From: Scytolyngbya sp. HA4215-MV1
Lineage (GTDB): Bacteria > Cyanobacteriota > Cyanobacteriia > Leptolyngbyales > Leptolyngbyaceae
NCBI GenBank assembly: GCA_019359045.1
Contig: JAHHIA010000008.1
Location: 186,001-250,000 of the forward strand
Direction of reading: 5' to 3'
Length of the DNA stretch: 64,000 nucleotides
The notes below the pieces were generated by a model. That model was not told the origin of the DNA, ran no database searches, and was given only the letters and a program-made list of their open reading frames with translations. This document shows, piece by piece, positions 52,507 to 61,496 of this stretch. How positions within the stretch are numbered: position 1 is the stretch's first letter; every line of letters begins with the position of its first letter. A program made the position numbers and the translations under genes.

Positions 52507-54537
52507 ATGACCTCGCTCTATTGCAGTCAAGGGCATGAAAACTTGACAGGAAGTCGGTTTTGTCACCAATGTGGCGAGCGGTTGCCTCTGCCACGCGGGA
52601 ATGTGTATACGGGGTTAGTCCTCACCGATCGCTACCAGATTATTGGTGAGCTGGGGCATGGTGGTTTTGGACGAACCTATCTGGCAGAGGACACCAATCG
52701 GTTTAATGAACGCTGTGTTTTAAAAGAGTTTGCGCCGCAGGTAGAAGGGGCAACTGCTTTGCAAAAGGCAGAGGAACTGTTTGAGCGAGAAGCAGGGGTG
52801 CTCTACAAGTTACAACATCCTCAGATTCCACGCTTTCGAGAGCTGTTTCGGGCGAATTTGCAGGGCAAGGACTCGCTATTTTTGGTGCAGGATTATGTAG
52901 AAGGACACACCTATCATGCCCTACTCAACGATCGCAAGCTCCAAAGAACCAGGTTTGAAGAATGGGAAGTGACGCAGCTACTCTTGCAGATTTTGCCGGT
53001 TCTCAGCTATATCCATGCGGCAGGAGTCATTCATCGCGATATTGCGCCCGATAATCTTATCCAGCGGCAAGTGGATGGGTTACCAGTTTTAATTGATTTT
53101 GGTGGAGTAAAACACATCGCAGCGGTGGTTTCGTCGCAAGTGCATCCCTTGTTGCCTCCGGGTGCGGTGACTCGTCTGGGCAAGGCAGGCTATGCCCCCG
53201 ACGAGCAGATGCAAAAAGGGGTGGTTTTTCCGCATAGTGATTTATATGCGCTGGCAGTTACGGCGCTGGTTTTGCTGACTGGGAAAGATCCGCAAGAATT
53301 GCTCGACACCTTTACGATGAATTGGATGTGGCGGCAGGAGGTGCAGCTGAGTCCAACCTTGGGCATGGTGTTGGATCGGATGCTGGCGCGATTACCGAGC
53401 GATCGCTATCAGTCAGCGGAGGAGGTGCTGACAGCGCTCCACCAGGCAGGCAATTTTGTCGGTTCTGCGCTTGCTCAACCTGCAGTTTCCTATACTTCGC
53501 CTTTGCCGACGATACCGATTGCTTCTCCTTTTTCATCGGCAAGTGGTCCAGTTCCAAGGGGGACATTGCCCACTGCGACTGTCGCAGCAGCGCCCCCGGT
53601 GCCGCCAAGACGGTTGGGGGGATGGTTAAGAGCTGTTCTCAGTCTCTTGTTGCTTGCAGGGCTGGGGAGTTTAGGGGGCTGGGGCATGTGGTTATGGATG
53701 AAATCGAAGCCGCCATCGCTTCCCAGTAAAACGCCGAATGTGGTGGTGAGCCAACCGACGAGTCCCTCTAGCCAATATTCGGCAGAAGAGCAGGCGAGAA
53801 AAGAACGCTTACGGCAGCGCCAGCAAGCGTTGGGCATTCGCGATTCGTTCTATATCAGTTTGGTGAATCAGGCGTTTTTCGATCGCCATCCTGATCAGCA
53901 GGGACGGACTCTCAGTTCTGCTCCGCAAGATGCTGAGTTACGGGCAGATTGGGATGAGATGGCGGCGAATCTGCTCGACAAACTGGAGGGATTGAGTGCA
54001 GCGCAACGATCTCAACTGGGCAACTATACTCCGGCGGATATCACCCGTTGGAAGGCGGCGGTGAATACGTTGCATCTCAGTAGTGCTGCCTTGTTTGATT
54101 TGGCAGATGGGCAGTTTTTTCGACTCTTTCCAGAGCAACGGGGGCAAGCGTTTCTCGATCGTCCGGTTGGGCAGATCTGGCAAGCGATCGCAGCGAGTGA
54201 ACTGGATGAAATCCAGTCGGGTGTTGCTTTGGAAATGATTCAATTTGACCCGGGAATGAATTTGAAACGGGTAAAAGGCACTCTGAAACCGGGTGAAGGT
54301 AAAGCCTACATTGCACTGCTTAAGCAAAATCAGGAAGTGCAGGTAAACCTGGATGCTCCAGAAAAAAGTACTTCGTTTTCGGTGTATCCGCCCAAGCCTC
54401 CGCCATCCATTTTAGAAGACTCACCCAAACTGCAGTGGGCAGGCAAATTGAATCAGGCGGGCTATTACGAGTTTGTGGTGGTTTCGACTGCGTCGGAGGA
54501 AATCGAGTATGAGTTGGAGGTGGTGGCGAATGAGTAG
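52507..54537 (+). CDS. Membrane-anchored Ser/Thr protein kinase with N-terminal zinc ribbon
   Basis: This protein has 676 residues. Residues 1-25 form a zinc ribbon (CSQGH...FCHQCG). Residues about 43-310 are a Hanks-type kinase: Gly loop LGHGGFGRTYLAED, Lys73 in RCVLKEFAP, HRD at 176-178 (VIHRDIAPDN) and DFG from Asp197 (LIDFGGVKH). APE is replaced by APDEQMQKG, as usual in this bacterial group. One membrane segment (VLSLLLLAGLGSLGGWGMWL) follows a Pro-rich linker. The C-terminal extracytoplasmic domain ends in a PPC-like beta segment (AGYYEFVVVSTASEEIEYEL). The cytoplasmic substrate is not known. Confidence 0.94.
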   Translation: MTSLYCSQGHENLTGSRFCHQCGERLPLPRGNVYTGLVLTDRYQIIGELGHGGFGRTYLAEDTNRFNERCVLKEFAPQVEGATALQKAEELFEREAGVLYKLQHPQIPRFRELFRANLQGKDSLFLVQDYVEGHTYHALLNDRKLQRTRFEEWEVTQLLLQILPVLSYIHAAGVIHRDIAPDNLIQRQVDGLPVLIDFGGVKHIAAVVSSQVHPLLPPGAVTRLGKAGYAPDEQMQKGVVFPHSDLYALAVTALVLLTGKDPQELLDTFTMNWMWRQEVQLSPTLGMVLDRMLARLPSDRYQSAEEVLTALHQAGNFVGSALAQPAVSYTSPLPTIPIASPFSSASGPVPRGTLPTATVAAAPPVPPRRLGGWLRAVLSLLLLAGLGSLGGWGMWLWMKSKPPSLPSKTPNVVVSQPTSPSSQYSAEEQARKERLRQRQQALGIRDSFYISLVNQAFFDRHPDQQGRTLSSAPQDAELRADWDEMAANLLDKLEGLSAAQRSQLGNYTPADITRWKAAVNTLHLSSAALFDLADGQFFRLFPEQRGQAFLDRPVGQIWQAIAASELDEIQSGVALEMIQFDPGMNLKRVKGTLKPGEGKAYIALLKQNQEVQVNLDAPEKSTSFSVYPPKPPPSILEDSPKLQWAGKLNQAGYYEFVVVSTASEEIEYELEVVANE

Positions 54538-54672
54538 GGGACTGATGGGGGAGAGGAGTAAAGGGGGGATGGGGTAAGGGGGCTTTTGTGGTTCATGGGT
54601 TTGACATCATGGGTTCATTGCTTTGTTAAAGGGGGTGGCTACAATTCGGTGAAACGATCGCAGGAGTTGAGT

Positions 54673-54822
54673 ATGAAGTCGGTTCAGCGAGTCTTAGGGG
54701 TTTTGGTTGTACTTTACCTGCTGTATCTGGTGAAGTCGGCGTTGGGGATTAATTTGTCCGATCGGTATACTGCCTGGGATTTTTTGAAGTTCCCCATTTG
54801 GAATATTTTGCATCACGCTTGA
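54673..54822 (+). CDS. 49-residue membrane protein, unknown
   Basis: Starting at ATG 54673, with AGGAG nine bases upstream, the frame is MKSVQRVLGVLVVLYLLYLV, then KSALGINLSDRYTAWDFLKF, and a Trp/His-ending tail. One membrane segment (residues 7-24) is followed by a polar tail that includes a YTAWDF motif. The clear Shine-Dalgarno sequence supports translation. No known partner; function unknown. Confidence 0.55.
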   Translation: MKSVQRVLGVLVVLYLLYLVKSALGINLSDRYTAWDFLKFPIWNILHHA

Positions 54823-54961
54823 ACTGGGTTTGACGATCGCAGATGGTTGCTTTTGAGTGGTTTGTGCTGTTGGGTGACTTAAGACAGAGTTAACACGCTT
54901 TTTATTAGCTCAGTCTCCAGAACCCAGTGTCGAAAATCTAAAGTTTAACTGTCAAGCAGGG

Positions 54962-55924
54962 TTATTCGAGGGAAGTGTTTGAGGGTGCAGTGGGTTTGCG
55001 GGAGTAGTAGATCCCGATCGCGATCGCAGCTAGATAGAGCAATGAACCAATCGTATAAACGGTGTTTCCGACAGCTTGGTCATAGGGTAAAAGGCGCAAG
55101 TCGAGGAGCAAAAAATGCCAGTCATGCAGCACCCCTTCACCCCCTAATAGGGGCAGACTCCGTTCTTGAGCATCTTTGATATAGATCGAAACATCCCAAA
55201 AATTTTCTGCTACCCAGCAAAGGGCAACGGCAGCAGCATATTTTTGATGAGTAAAGAAAAAATAACCGCTGATAATGGCAGGAATCAAGATTTGGTTGAG
55301 TGATCCACCCAACATATGGAGAAACTCGCCGAATGGCGAAAAAATTGTGTGTCCAGCTTCGTGAAAGATCAGATTCACGCCATGCAGAAAACCCATGATG
55401 GCATTACTACCTTCCAGGAAATTTTCGACCGTATAGGCGGGACTGCCAAACCAGCCATAGAGAGCAAGAATGGCGATGCCTGTCAAGCGAAAAGCGCTGA
55501 AGTTGGATTGGAGAAAAGTAAAGCAGGCGATCGGATCGGGTTTTTCAGCCAACCAACGAGGTAGGGTTTGGCGACGGCGGGAAGTCGGATGCGACGATCG
55601 AGGTGGTTGCACTCTTGGCTTTCTAGGAGGGATGGTTAAAGGAAAGGCTTCGCTCCAAATGGGGTCGGGTTGTCCGGTCAACCAGGCATAAACTTTGACC
55701 GTTTGAATGGGTGCATCCAGTCTTCGTAAGGTTTGCTGAATGCGCTGAATCGTTGGCAGCCGATCGAGTTTGCGAGTGGAGGTGAGCAAAACCTGCAAAC
55801 TGCCATGTTTGAGTCGAGTCTTGACCTGAAGTCCTTTTGCCGGAAGTACTTGATGGAGCAGAACGGCGATCGCGGCTTCGTCGCCCTGGTGTGCCAGTGC
55901 TAATAAATCAGGCTGAGACATCAC
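54962..55924 (-). CDS. Multi-span membrane protein with HEAGH zinc-peptidase-like motif
   Basis: This 320-residue protein has an N-terminal soluble part (residues 1-130). It resembles a small cyanobacterial alpha/beta domain also found in other membrane proteins (VKTRLKHGSLQVLLTSTRKL, APIQTVKVYAWLTGQPDPIW). A membrane part follows with about five segments. Within the membrane part lies LIFHEAGHTIFSPFGEF, so HExxH is at 188-192, the motif of site-2-protease-like (M50) or related zinc enzymes. A later Glu/Asp pair in CWVAENFWDVSIYI could supply the third ligand. The neighbouring genes give no substrate clue. It may be an uncharacterised intramembrane protease or a zinc-binding membrane scaffold. 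Confidence 0.78.
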   Translation of the reverse strand: MMSQPDLLALAHQGDEAAIAVLLHQVLPAKGLQVKTRLKHGSLQVLLTSTRKLDRLPTIQRIQQTLRRLDAPIQTVKVYAWLTGQPDPIWSEAFPLTIPPRKPRVQPPRSSHPTSRRRQTLPRWLAEKPDPIACFTFLQSNFSAFRLTGIAILALYGWFGSPAYTVENFLEGSNAIMGFLHGVNLIFHEAGHTIFSPFGEFLHMLGGSLNQILIPAIISGYFFFTHQKYAAAVALCWVAENFWDVSIYIKDAQERSLPLLGGEGVLHDWHFLLLDLRLLPYDQAVGNTVYTIGSLLYLAAIAIGIYYSRKPTAPSNTSLE

Positions 55925-56255
55925 TGCAACAGGTAAGCGATCGTTGAATTCAGTTGGGCGAGAATAAGTTGAGTAAAAAAGTGGGACAAGCGGATAGAGG
56001 GGATTTGTTCAATTAGTTCTTCTTAATTTTAGTCTCGCCGGTCTTTCAAAAGGAAAATTGACATTCTTTGAAAGCTTTACTAAGCAAAGCTTTCAAAGAA
56101 TGTTGATCCGATTTCTGGAAAATCGCTTCCAGTTTTTAGTAGGTGGGGGAAGCCCTACTTAACGGATGTTAAGGGCTGAATTAGAATGAATTCATGGAAC
56201 CTGGAATCACATATGGTTCTTGGCGATCGCGAAAAATTAATTCAACTTGAGAACG
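55925..56255. other. Intergenic region with palindromic repeat copy 2
   Basis: It contains the palindrome at 56061-56103. No gene is supported. The promoter of the DUF1825 gene must lie in the right half. Confidence 0.5.
56061..56103. repeat. 43-bp palindrome, dispersed family copy 2
   Basis: ACATTCTTTGAAAGCTTT.. and the complementary ..AAAGCTTTCAAAGAATGT are inverted around position 56082 with one mismatch. The central 25 bases, GAAAGCTTTACT-A-AGCAAAGCTTTC, match the core of the 57-bp palindrome at 20778-20834, while the outer arms are different. Both copies lie just upstream of a leftward gene start. Confidence 0.88.
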
Positions 56256-56579
56256 ATGGGATTTTTCGACTCTGAAATTGTTCAGCAAGAAGCCAAACAA
56301 CTGTTTGAGGACTATCAGTCACTGATTCAGCTTGGCAATGATTATGGAAAATTTGATCGCGAAGGTAAAAAGATTTTCATTGAGCAAATGGAATCGATGA
56401 TGGATCGCTATCGAATTTTTATGAAGCGATTTGAACTATCAGAAGATTTTATGGCGCAAATGACGGTAGAGCAGCTCAAAACCCAATTAGGTCAATTTGG
56501 CATTACGCCTCAGCAGATGTTTGATCAAATGAACTTAACGCTACAACGGATGAAATCTGAGCTTGAAAAGCAGGTGTAG
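56256..56579 (+). CDS. DUF1825 family protein
   Basis: This 107-residue protein starts at ATG 56256 (MGFFDSEIVQQEAKQLFEDY). It is highly helical and charged, with the family motifs SLIQLGNDYGKFDREGKKIF and MMDRYRIFMKRFELSEDFMA. DUF1825 is nearly restricted to cyanobacteria and has no known function. The TTG frame nine bases upstream is possible but less likely. It is convergent with the PBP gene. Confidence 0.9.
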   Translation: MGFFDSEIVQQEAKQLFEDYQSLIQLGNDYGKFDREGKKIFIEQMESMMDRYRIFMKRFELSEDFMAQMTVEQLKTQLGQFGITPQQMFDQMNLTLQRMKSELEKQV

Positions 56580-56608
56580 TTTGGAATTAGTTTTGGTTGG
56601 CTAGGTTT

Positions 56609-58615
56609 CTAGGGTCGATTGAAGTCTGAAGCTGGCTTGAAGGTTTCCACTGGTTCATCTTGCAAGGCTCTGAGCATAAAGTCTCGCCAAATCGGAGCTA
56701 CAAACCCGCCTCCTGTTGCCCCATGTCCTAAGGGACGATAATCATCATTGCCCACCCAGACCGCAGCAGCCAATTGAGGCACATATCCAACAAACCAAAT
56801 ATCCCGTTCTGAAGAGGTGGTGCCTGTCTTTCCGGCAGCCGGACGACCAATTTGAGCTGCGGTGGCGGTGCCTCTTTCAACCACCCCTTGAAGGACGCTA
56901 TTGAGCGAGGCAACTGCCCAGGGATCGAGGACAGGCTGGGGTTTGGGTGTGTTGTCTAGCAAAACATTGCCGCTATTATCAGTGACCTGCACGATGAAAG
57001 TGGTTTCGGAGTACCAACCATTGCTGGCAAAGGTGGCATAAGCGCCTGCCATTTCTAACGGAGTTAAGTCAACTGCGCCCAGCGGGAGCGAAACAACTGG
57101 ATCGATCGGACTTTTGATACCAATCGATCGGCAGGTCTCAATCACCTTATTTAACCCTACATCTTGCCCAATCTTCACTGCCGGGACGTTGCGCGACAAT
57201 TCCAAAGCCCGACGAATGGGAATGGGACCATAGAAAGAACCATCATAATTCTGAGGAGAATAATATTCGTAACCATCCGGATAGCTAACCGGACTGTCGT
57301 TAATGATGGATTCTGGACTATATTTCCCGGATGCAAAGGCGGTGTAATAAACAAACGGCTTGAATGCCGAACCAGGTTGACGCAGGGACTGAATCGCCCG
57401 ATTGTACTGACTCTTGCGATAGTCTACGCCGCCTACCATGGCTTTCACAAAGTGGGTTCGGGGATCAACTGCTACTAATGCCATTTGATCAGCATACAGA
57501 CCCCGATATTGTAGTGATGCGTGCCCTTGCTGAACGACTTCCTCTGCAATCCGCTGAAGCTTAAAATCAACTGTTGTTTGAACACGCATTCCACCTTTCA
57601 AGATGGCATCTTTGCCAAAGCGTCGAGTCAGTTCTTGAATGGCCGCTTCAGTGACATAGGGCATCTGGCTGGAGCGGAAGGAGGTGATTTGACCCAGCTT
57701 GATTTTTTGTTTTTTAGCAGTTTCTTCTTCTTGAGGTGTAATCCATTTCAGCTCTTTCATGCGGTTCAACACGTCCAATTGTCGCCGCTTGGCTGCTTTG
57801 TAGTCTACGAAAGGACTGAGACTTTCTGGGGCTTGGATCAGACCTGCCATCATGGCGGCTTCTGCCAGCGTCAAATTGGCAGCAGATTTGCCAAAATAGC
57901 TTTCGGCTGCTGTTTCAGCGCCGTAGGTGTTGTGCCCCCAATACACCTGGTTCAAATACATTTCCAGGATTTGGTCTTTCTTAAAAATTTGCTCTAATCG
58001 GAGTGCCAGAACGCTTTCAGCAATTTTGCGGCTAATGGCACGTTTGGGAGTGAGAAAGAGGTTTTTGACCAACTGCATGGTCACTGTAGAACCCCCTTCT
58101 ACGGTACCTCCACTTTTCCAGTTGGCGACAAAGGCGCGGACGATCGCCCCTGGATTGACGCCCTGATGTTGATAAAAATAGCTATCCTCGATCGCTAATA
58201 CAGCTCGTTTCAGATCGGGATCAATTTTATCGAGCGGCACCACTTCTCGATTTGCCTCGCCGTGCAGGCTGGCGAGCAATTTGCCATTGACATCGTAAAT
58301 ATGGGTGGTTTCTGAAGGGACATAGTTTCTTAGAACCCGGACATCTGGCAAATTGCGAAAGCTAATTGCCAGACCGACTAACCCACCTGCAATTACGGAA
58401 CTACCCAGCATCGTTAAGCCGAGCAATGTTCCACCCGTCACTTTACCAACCGTCTGAATGAATTGGAGGACGGGGGCAGATCCCTGAGTTGGCTTGCGCC
58501 TGAGTGTATTAGAAGACACGGCAGCTTCCTTATTTAAAAAAGAAGAGGGTGGAACTTGGGCAGGACGGTTTTTTTTGGGAGAATGCCTGTTACTCACGTT
58601 CTGATAGCTTTGCAA
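56609..58615 (-). CDS. Class A penicillin-binding protein (transglycosylase/transpeptidase)
   Basis: This 668-residue protein has a basic cytoplasmic tail and one membrane segment (GGTLLGLTMLGSSVIAGGLV). The glycosyltransferase-51 domain carries VLAIEDSYFYQHQGVNPGAI and GGSTVTMQLVKNLFL. The transpeptidase domain has SxxK in RQPGSAFKPF, SxN in ELSRNVPAVK and KTG in AAGKTGTTSS. It polymerises and cross-links peptidoglycan in the periplasm. The N-terminal 60 residues include Pro/Lys/Arg-rich disordered sequence. It is monocistronic. Confidence 0.95.
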   Translation of the reverse strand: MQSYQNVSNRHSPKKNRPAQVPPSSFLNKEAAVSSNTLRRKPTQGSAPVLQFIQTVGKVTGGTLLGLTMLGSSVIAGGLVGLAISFRNLPDVRVLRNYVPSETTHIYDVNGKLLASLHGEANREVVPLDKIDPDLKRAVLAIEDSYFYQHQGVNPGAIVRAFVANWKSGGTVEGGSTVTMQLVKNLFLTPKRAISRKIAESVLALRLEQIFKKDQILEMYLNQVYWGHNTYGAETAAESYFGKSAANLTLAEAAMMAGLIQAPESLSPFVDYKAAKRRQLDVLNRMKELKWITPQEEETAKKQKIKLGQITSFRSSQMPYVTEAAIQELTRRFGKDAILKGGMRVQTTVDFKLQRIAEEVVQQGHASLQYRGLYADQMALVAVDPRTHFVKAMVGGVDYRKSQYNRAIQSLRQPGSAFKPFVYYTAFASGKYSPESIINDSPVSYPDGYEYYSPQNYDGSFYGPIPIRRALELSRNVPAVKIGQDVGLNKVIETCRSIGIKSPIDPVVSLPLGAVDLTPLEMAGAYATFASNGWYSETTFIVQVTDNSGNVLLDNTPKPQPVLDPWAVASLNSVLQGVVERGTATAAQIGRPAAGKTGTTSSERDIWFVGYVPQLAAAVWVGNDDYRPLGHGATGGGFVAPIWRDFMLRALQDEPVETFKPASDFNRP

Positions 58616-58850
58616 TTATAGTTGCCGATTTTGCCGGAGCATCTAAATTTAACGGATTCTGAAATTGCAGTTAAGTCTAGTGCTTCTGGGTGTCTATTTT
58701 GAAATGGATGAATTTGTTCAAGATAGCACTGCAATTTCAGAAGATGCTGAACCAGGCTATGGTTTTTTAAGTAGACGTTCCCTTTCTGGATAAACTGTCT
58801 CTACAAGAAAAATAACTCCTTGGGAAGACTCGTTTTCAGATAGGCTCTCA

Positions 58851-58888
58851 GTATGCAAGATTTTTCAAGGTATGCAAGATTTTTCATG
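58851..58888 (+). repeat. 19-bp tandem duplication of the tyrS start region
   Basis: GTATGCAAGATTTTTCAAG (58851-58869) and GTATGCAAGATTTTTCATG (58870-58888) differ by one base. The second copy carries the real tyrS start (58872). The first copy carries an ATG (58853) in another frame that opens an 18-codon reading frame ending at 58909 inside tyrS ([18 protein letters not shown]). Confidence 0.9.
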
Positions 58889-60077
58889 GTTAAAGCGCGG
58901 GATCAGTGAGATTTTTCCTGATCAGCCAGAATCGAATGATGCCAATGAATCGTTGGTGCAGCGATTAATTCAAAGCGATCGTCCGCTTCGAGTCAAGTAT
59001 GGCATTGATCCCACGGGAACAGAGGTGCACCTGGGACACAGCATTCCCATGCGGAAGCTGCGGAAGTTTCAGGATGCCGGACATACAGCGGTGTTGATTA
59101 TTGGTGATTTTACTGCCCGCATTGGTGATCCCACAGGTAAGTCAGAAGTACGCCGGCAACTGACTGAGGCAGAAGTGGCTGCGAATGCTCAAACTTATCT
59201 CGATCAGATGCGTCCCATTCTGGACTTTGAAACCCCCGATCGGTTAGAAATTCGTTACAACTCAGAATGGCTATCAACGCTGGATCTGTCAAAGATTTTG
59301 ACGTTGTTAGCAACTACCACAGTGGGGCAAATGCTGGCAAAAGAGGGGTTTTCTGAACGCTACGAGAAAGGAAATCCCATCTATTTGCATGAATTTCTCT
59401 ATCCGCTGATGCAAGGATATGATTCGGTGGCAATTGAGGCAGATGTAGAGTTGGGCGGAACGGATCAAAAATTTAACATTGCGATCGGGCGTGATCTGCA
59501 GCGGCATTTTGGGCTACGTCCCCAGTTTGGCTTGTTGATGCCGATTTTGTTGGGAACGGATGGCGTACAGAAAATGTCGAAATCGTTGGGCAACTACATC
59601 GCTCTCTCAGAAGATCCCCTGACTCAATACTCCAAACTGGAGAAAATTCCTGATGTCTCATTGCCGCAATATTTTGAATTGCTGACCGACTTGAGCCTGG
59701 AGCAATTGCCTGACAATCCGCGCGATCGGCAAAAATTGCTGGCACTTACCGTTGTCACCCAATATCACGGTGCCGAAGCTGCAAAACAAGCCCAGAAAGC
59801 GGCGCTGGCGCTAGTGCATGGAGGTGAGACGCAGGATAGTGTTGTACCAGAATTCTCTCTAGCGTCTGTTCAATTTCCTGCTAAGCTCTTTTTCTTGCTC
59901 AGCGCCAGCGGATTGTGTAAGACCAGTTCTGATGCTCGCCGTCAAATTCAAGGTGGCGGTGTGCGCATGCAGGGCGATCGGGTTGAGCAGGTAGACCTCA
60001 GCTTCGACACTGCCGATGCCCTCTATGGCAAAGTGCTACAGGTAGGTAAGAGCAAATTTGTGCGTTTGATTCCCTAG
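58872..60077 (+). CDS. tyrS: Tyrosyl-tRNA synthetase
   Basis: This 401-residue protein is a class I synthetase. The HIGH-equivalent motif is HLGHS in [20 protein letters not shown]. Tyrosine-binding residues occur in [20 protein letters not shown]. The KMSKS motif is in [10 protein letters not shown]. The C-terminal S4 RNA-binding domain contains [17 protein letters not shown]. The start is at 58872, in the second copy of a duplicated 19-bp unit. No T-box is expected in a cyanobacterium and none is seen. Confidence 0.97.
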   Translation: MQDFSWLKRGISEIFPDQPESNDANESLVQRLIQSDRPLRVKYGIDPTGTEVHLGHSIPMRKLRKFQDAGHTAVLIIGDFTARIGDPTGKSEVRRQLTEAEVAANAQTYLDQMRPILDFETPDRLEIRYNSEWLSTLDLSKILTLLATTTVGQMLAKEGFSERYEKGNPIYLHEFLYPLMQGYDSVAIEADVELGGTDQKFNIAIGRDLQRHFGLRPQFGLLMPILLGTDGVQKMSKSLGNYIALSEDPLTQYSKLEKIPDVSLPQYFELLTDLSLEQLPDNPRDRQKLLALTVVTQYHGAEAAKQAQKAALALVHGGETQDSVVPEFSLASVQFPAKLFFLLSASGLCKTSSDARRQIQGGGVRMQGDRVEQVDLSFDTADALYGKVLQVGKSKFVRLIP

Positions 60078-60134
60078 TACATTCTTCGAGTCCATCTGAA
60101 TAAAGTCTTGTGTTGTTAACTCCACCCATTGCTC

Positions 60135-60854
60135 ATGTTACTTTCCGATCGCATTATTGTCCCGCTTGATGTTCCCAGTGCTGAAGCTGCGATCTTACTG
60201 GTTGAACAGTTGCCCCAGGTTACTTTTTGGAAAGTGGGATTGGAACTCTTTGTCAGTGCCGGACCACCCATTTTGCAGATGCTCAGGGTACGTCAGAAGC
60301 GTATCTTCCTCGATTTGAAGCTGCACGATATTCCCAATACTGTGGCGGGTGCCTGCCGGGTAGTGGCAGGGTATGGGGTTGATTTGGTTACCATTCACGC
60401 CACTGCCGGACGCATTGCTTTGCAGGCTGCCCAAGCAGCGATTCAGGAGGGCGCAGAGACACAGGGATTGGCAGCACCTCGGCTCATTGCCATTACGGTG
60501 TTGACCAGTCTTTCGGCACGATCGCTGGCATTTGAGCTAAAAATTCCTTTAGAACTCCCTGAATATGCCCTACAAATGGCATTACTGGCACAAGAAAGCG
60601 GACTGGGCGGAGCGGTGTGTTCTCCTCAAGAAGTGGACTCGCTGCGATCGCTGTTGGGAAAAGATTTTGTGCTGGTGTGTCCTGGTGTTCGCCCTACTTG
60701 GGCAAGTGCGGGTGACCAGAGCCGCACTCTGACCCCCAGGGCTGCTATCCAAGCGGGAGCCGACTATTTGGTGATTGGTCGTCCCATTACCGCTGCACCC
60801 GATCCAGTAGCGGCATTTGCCCGAATTTGTGATGAACTTGCTACCGTTGTTTGA
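60135..60854 (+). CDS. pyrF: Orotidine 5'-phosphate decarboxylase
   Basis: This 239-residue protein starts at ATG 60135 ([15 protein letters not shown]). The catalytic segment is [17 protein letters not shown] (DxKxxDIP with the essential Lys), followed by [11 protein letters not shown] and the C-terminal [12 protein letters not shown] of the phosphate site. It forms UMP from OMP in pyrimidine synthesis. A TTG six bases upstream is rejected. A short exported protein gene follows after four bases, so the two probably form an operon, as does tyrS upstream (57 bases). Confidence 0.95.
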   Translation: MLLSDRIIVPLDVPSAEAAILLVEQLPQVTFWKVGLELFVSAGPPILQMLRVRQKRIFLDLKLHDIPNTVAGACRVVAGYGVDLVTIHATAGRIALQAAQAAIQEGAETQGLAAPRLIAITVLTSLSARSLAFELKIPLELPEYALQMALLAQESGLGGAVCSPQEVDSLRSLLGKDFVLVCPGVRPTWASAGDQSRTLTPRAAIQAGADYLVIGRPITAAPDPVAAFARICDELATVV

Positions 60855-60858
60855 AGCC

Positions 60859-61413
60859 ATGCACCCAAACAGGCTGTTTAGAAGCGTCAAAATTCACCTG
60901 AGCGGCATGTTATTGGGCATGAGTGTGATGCTGCTTGCCAGCCCTAGTCGGGCAGACCTTGCGCCTCGCCCCAGTTGTCCAACCGAGTTTGAGCCACTGG
61001 TGAGTCGTCTCTTACGTGATCTGCCGGCTTATACCAACCGCATTACGACTCGTTTGCGTCCTGCCAATTCGGATACGCACAGCTACGTCATTCTGACGAG
61101 TCGTCCAGAATTGGAACCTTTGCCGCTGGCTCCTGCTCAGATCACCAGTCCCACATCCCCCCCAGACGATCCGCACCAGCTTTTTATGACTACGCTGGAA
61201 CGACGCTACCACGATCGGCAAGTGCTGCAAATCCAGGAATATCATTGGATTTTCCTAACGCGATCATCCAGCGGTTGGCATTTGGCGCTGATGTTCTCCC
61301 GCACTGGTAGCTATCCGCCTGGAGAACCAATCACCCCCCCTAGAGACAGTAGTCAGGGAGCGATTGCGCAAGCCATTCGCACCTGGCTGGTGGACTGTAG
61401 AGACAGAGGGTAG
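60859..61413 (+). CDS. Exported protein, unknown
   Basis: This protein of 184 residues starts at ATG 60859, four bases after the pyrF stop. The signal peptide ends ...MSVMLLASPSRA before DLAPRP. The mature part has CPTEFEPLVSRLLRDLPAYT, then SYVILTSRPELEPLPL, and an internal aromatic segment VLQIQEYHWIFLTRSSSGWH. The C-terminus is GAIAQAIRTWLVDCRDRG, with a second cysteine. The mature protein has two Cys residues, which may form a disulphide bond. The function is unknown; the place after pyrF suggests only shared transcription. Confidence 0.78.
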   Translation: MHPNRLFRSVKIHLSGMLLGMSVMLLASPSRADLAPRPSCPTEFEPLVSRLLRDLPAYTNRITTRLRPANSDTHSYVILTSRPELEPLPLAPAQITSPTSPPDDPHQLFMTTLERRYHDRQVLQIQEYHWIFLTRSSSGWHLALMFSRTGSYPPGEPITPPRDSSQGAIAQAIRTWLVDCRDRG

Positions 61414-61496
61414 AAGCGTAGAGGGTTGGCAGAGACAAGGAAAGTAGGAATATCGAAGTCTTTGCACCGCTTTACATCTCGACGTCTACCTTGCCT

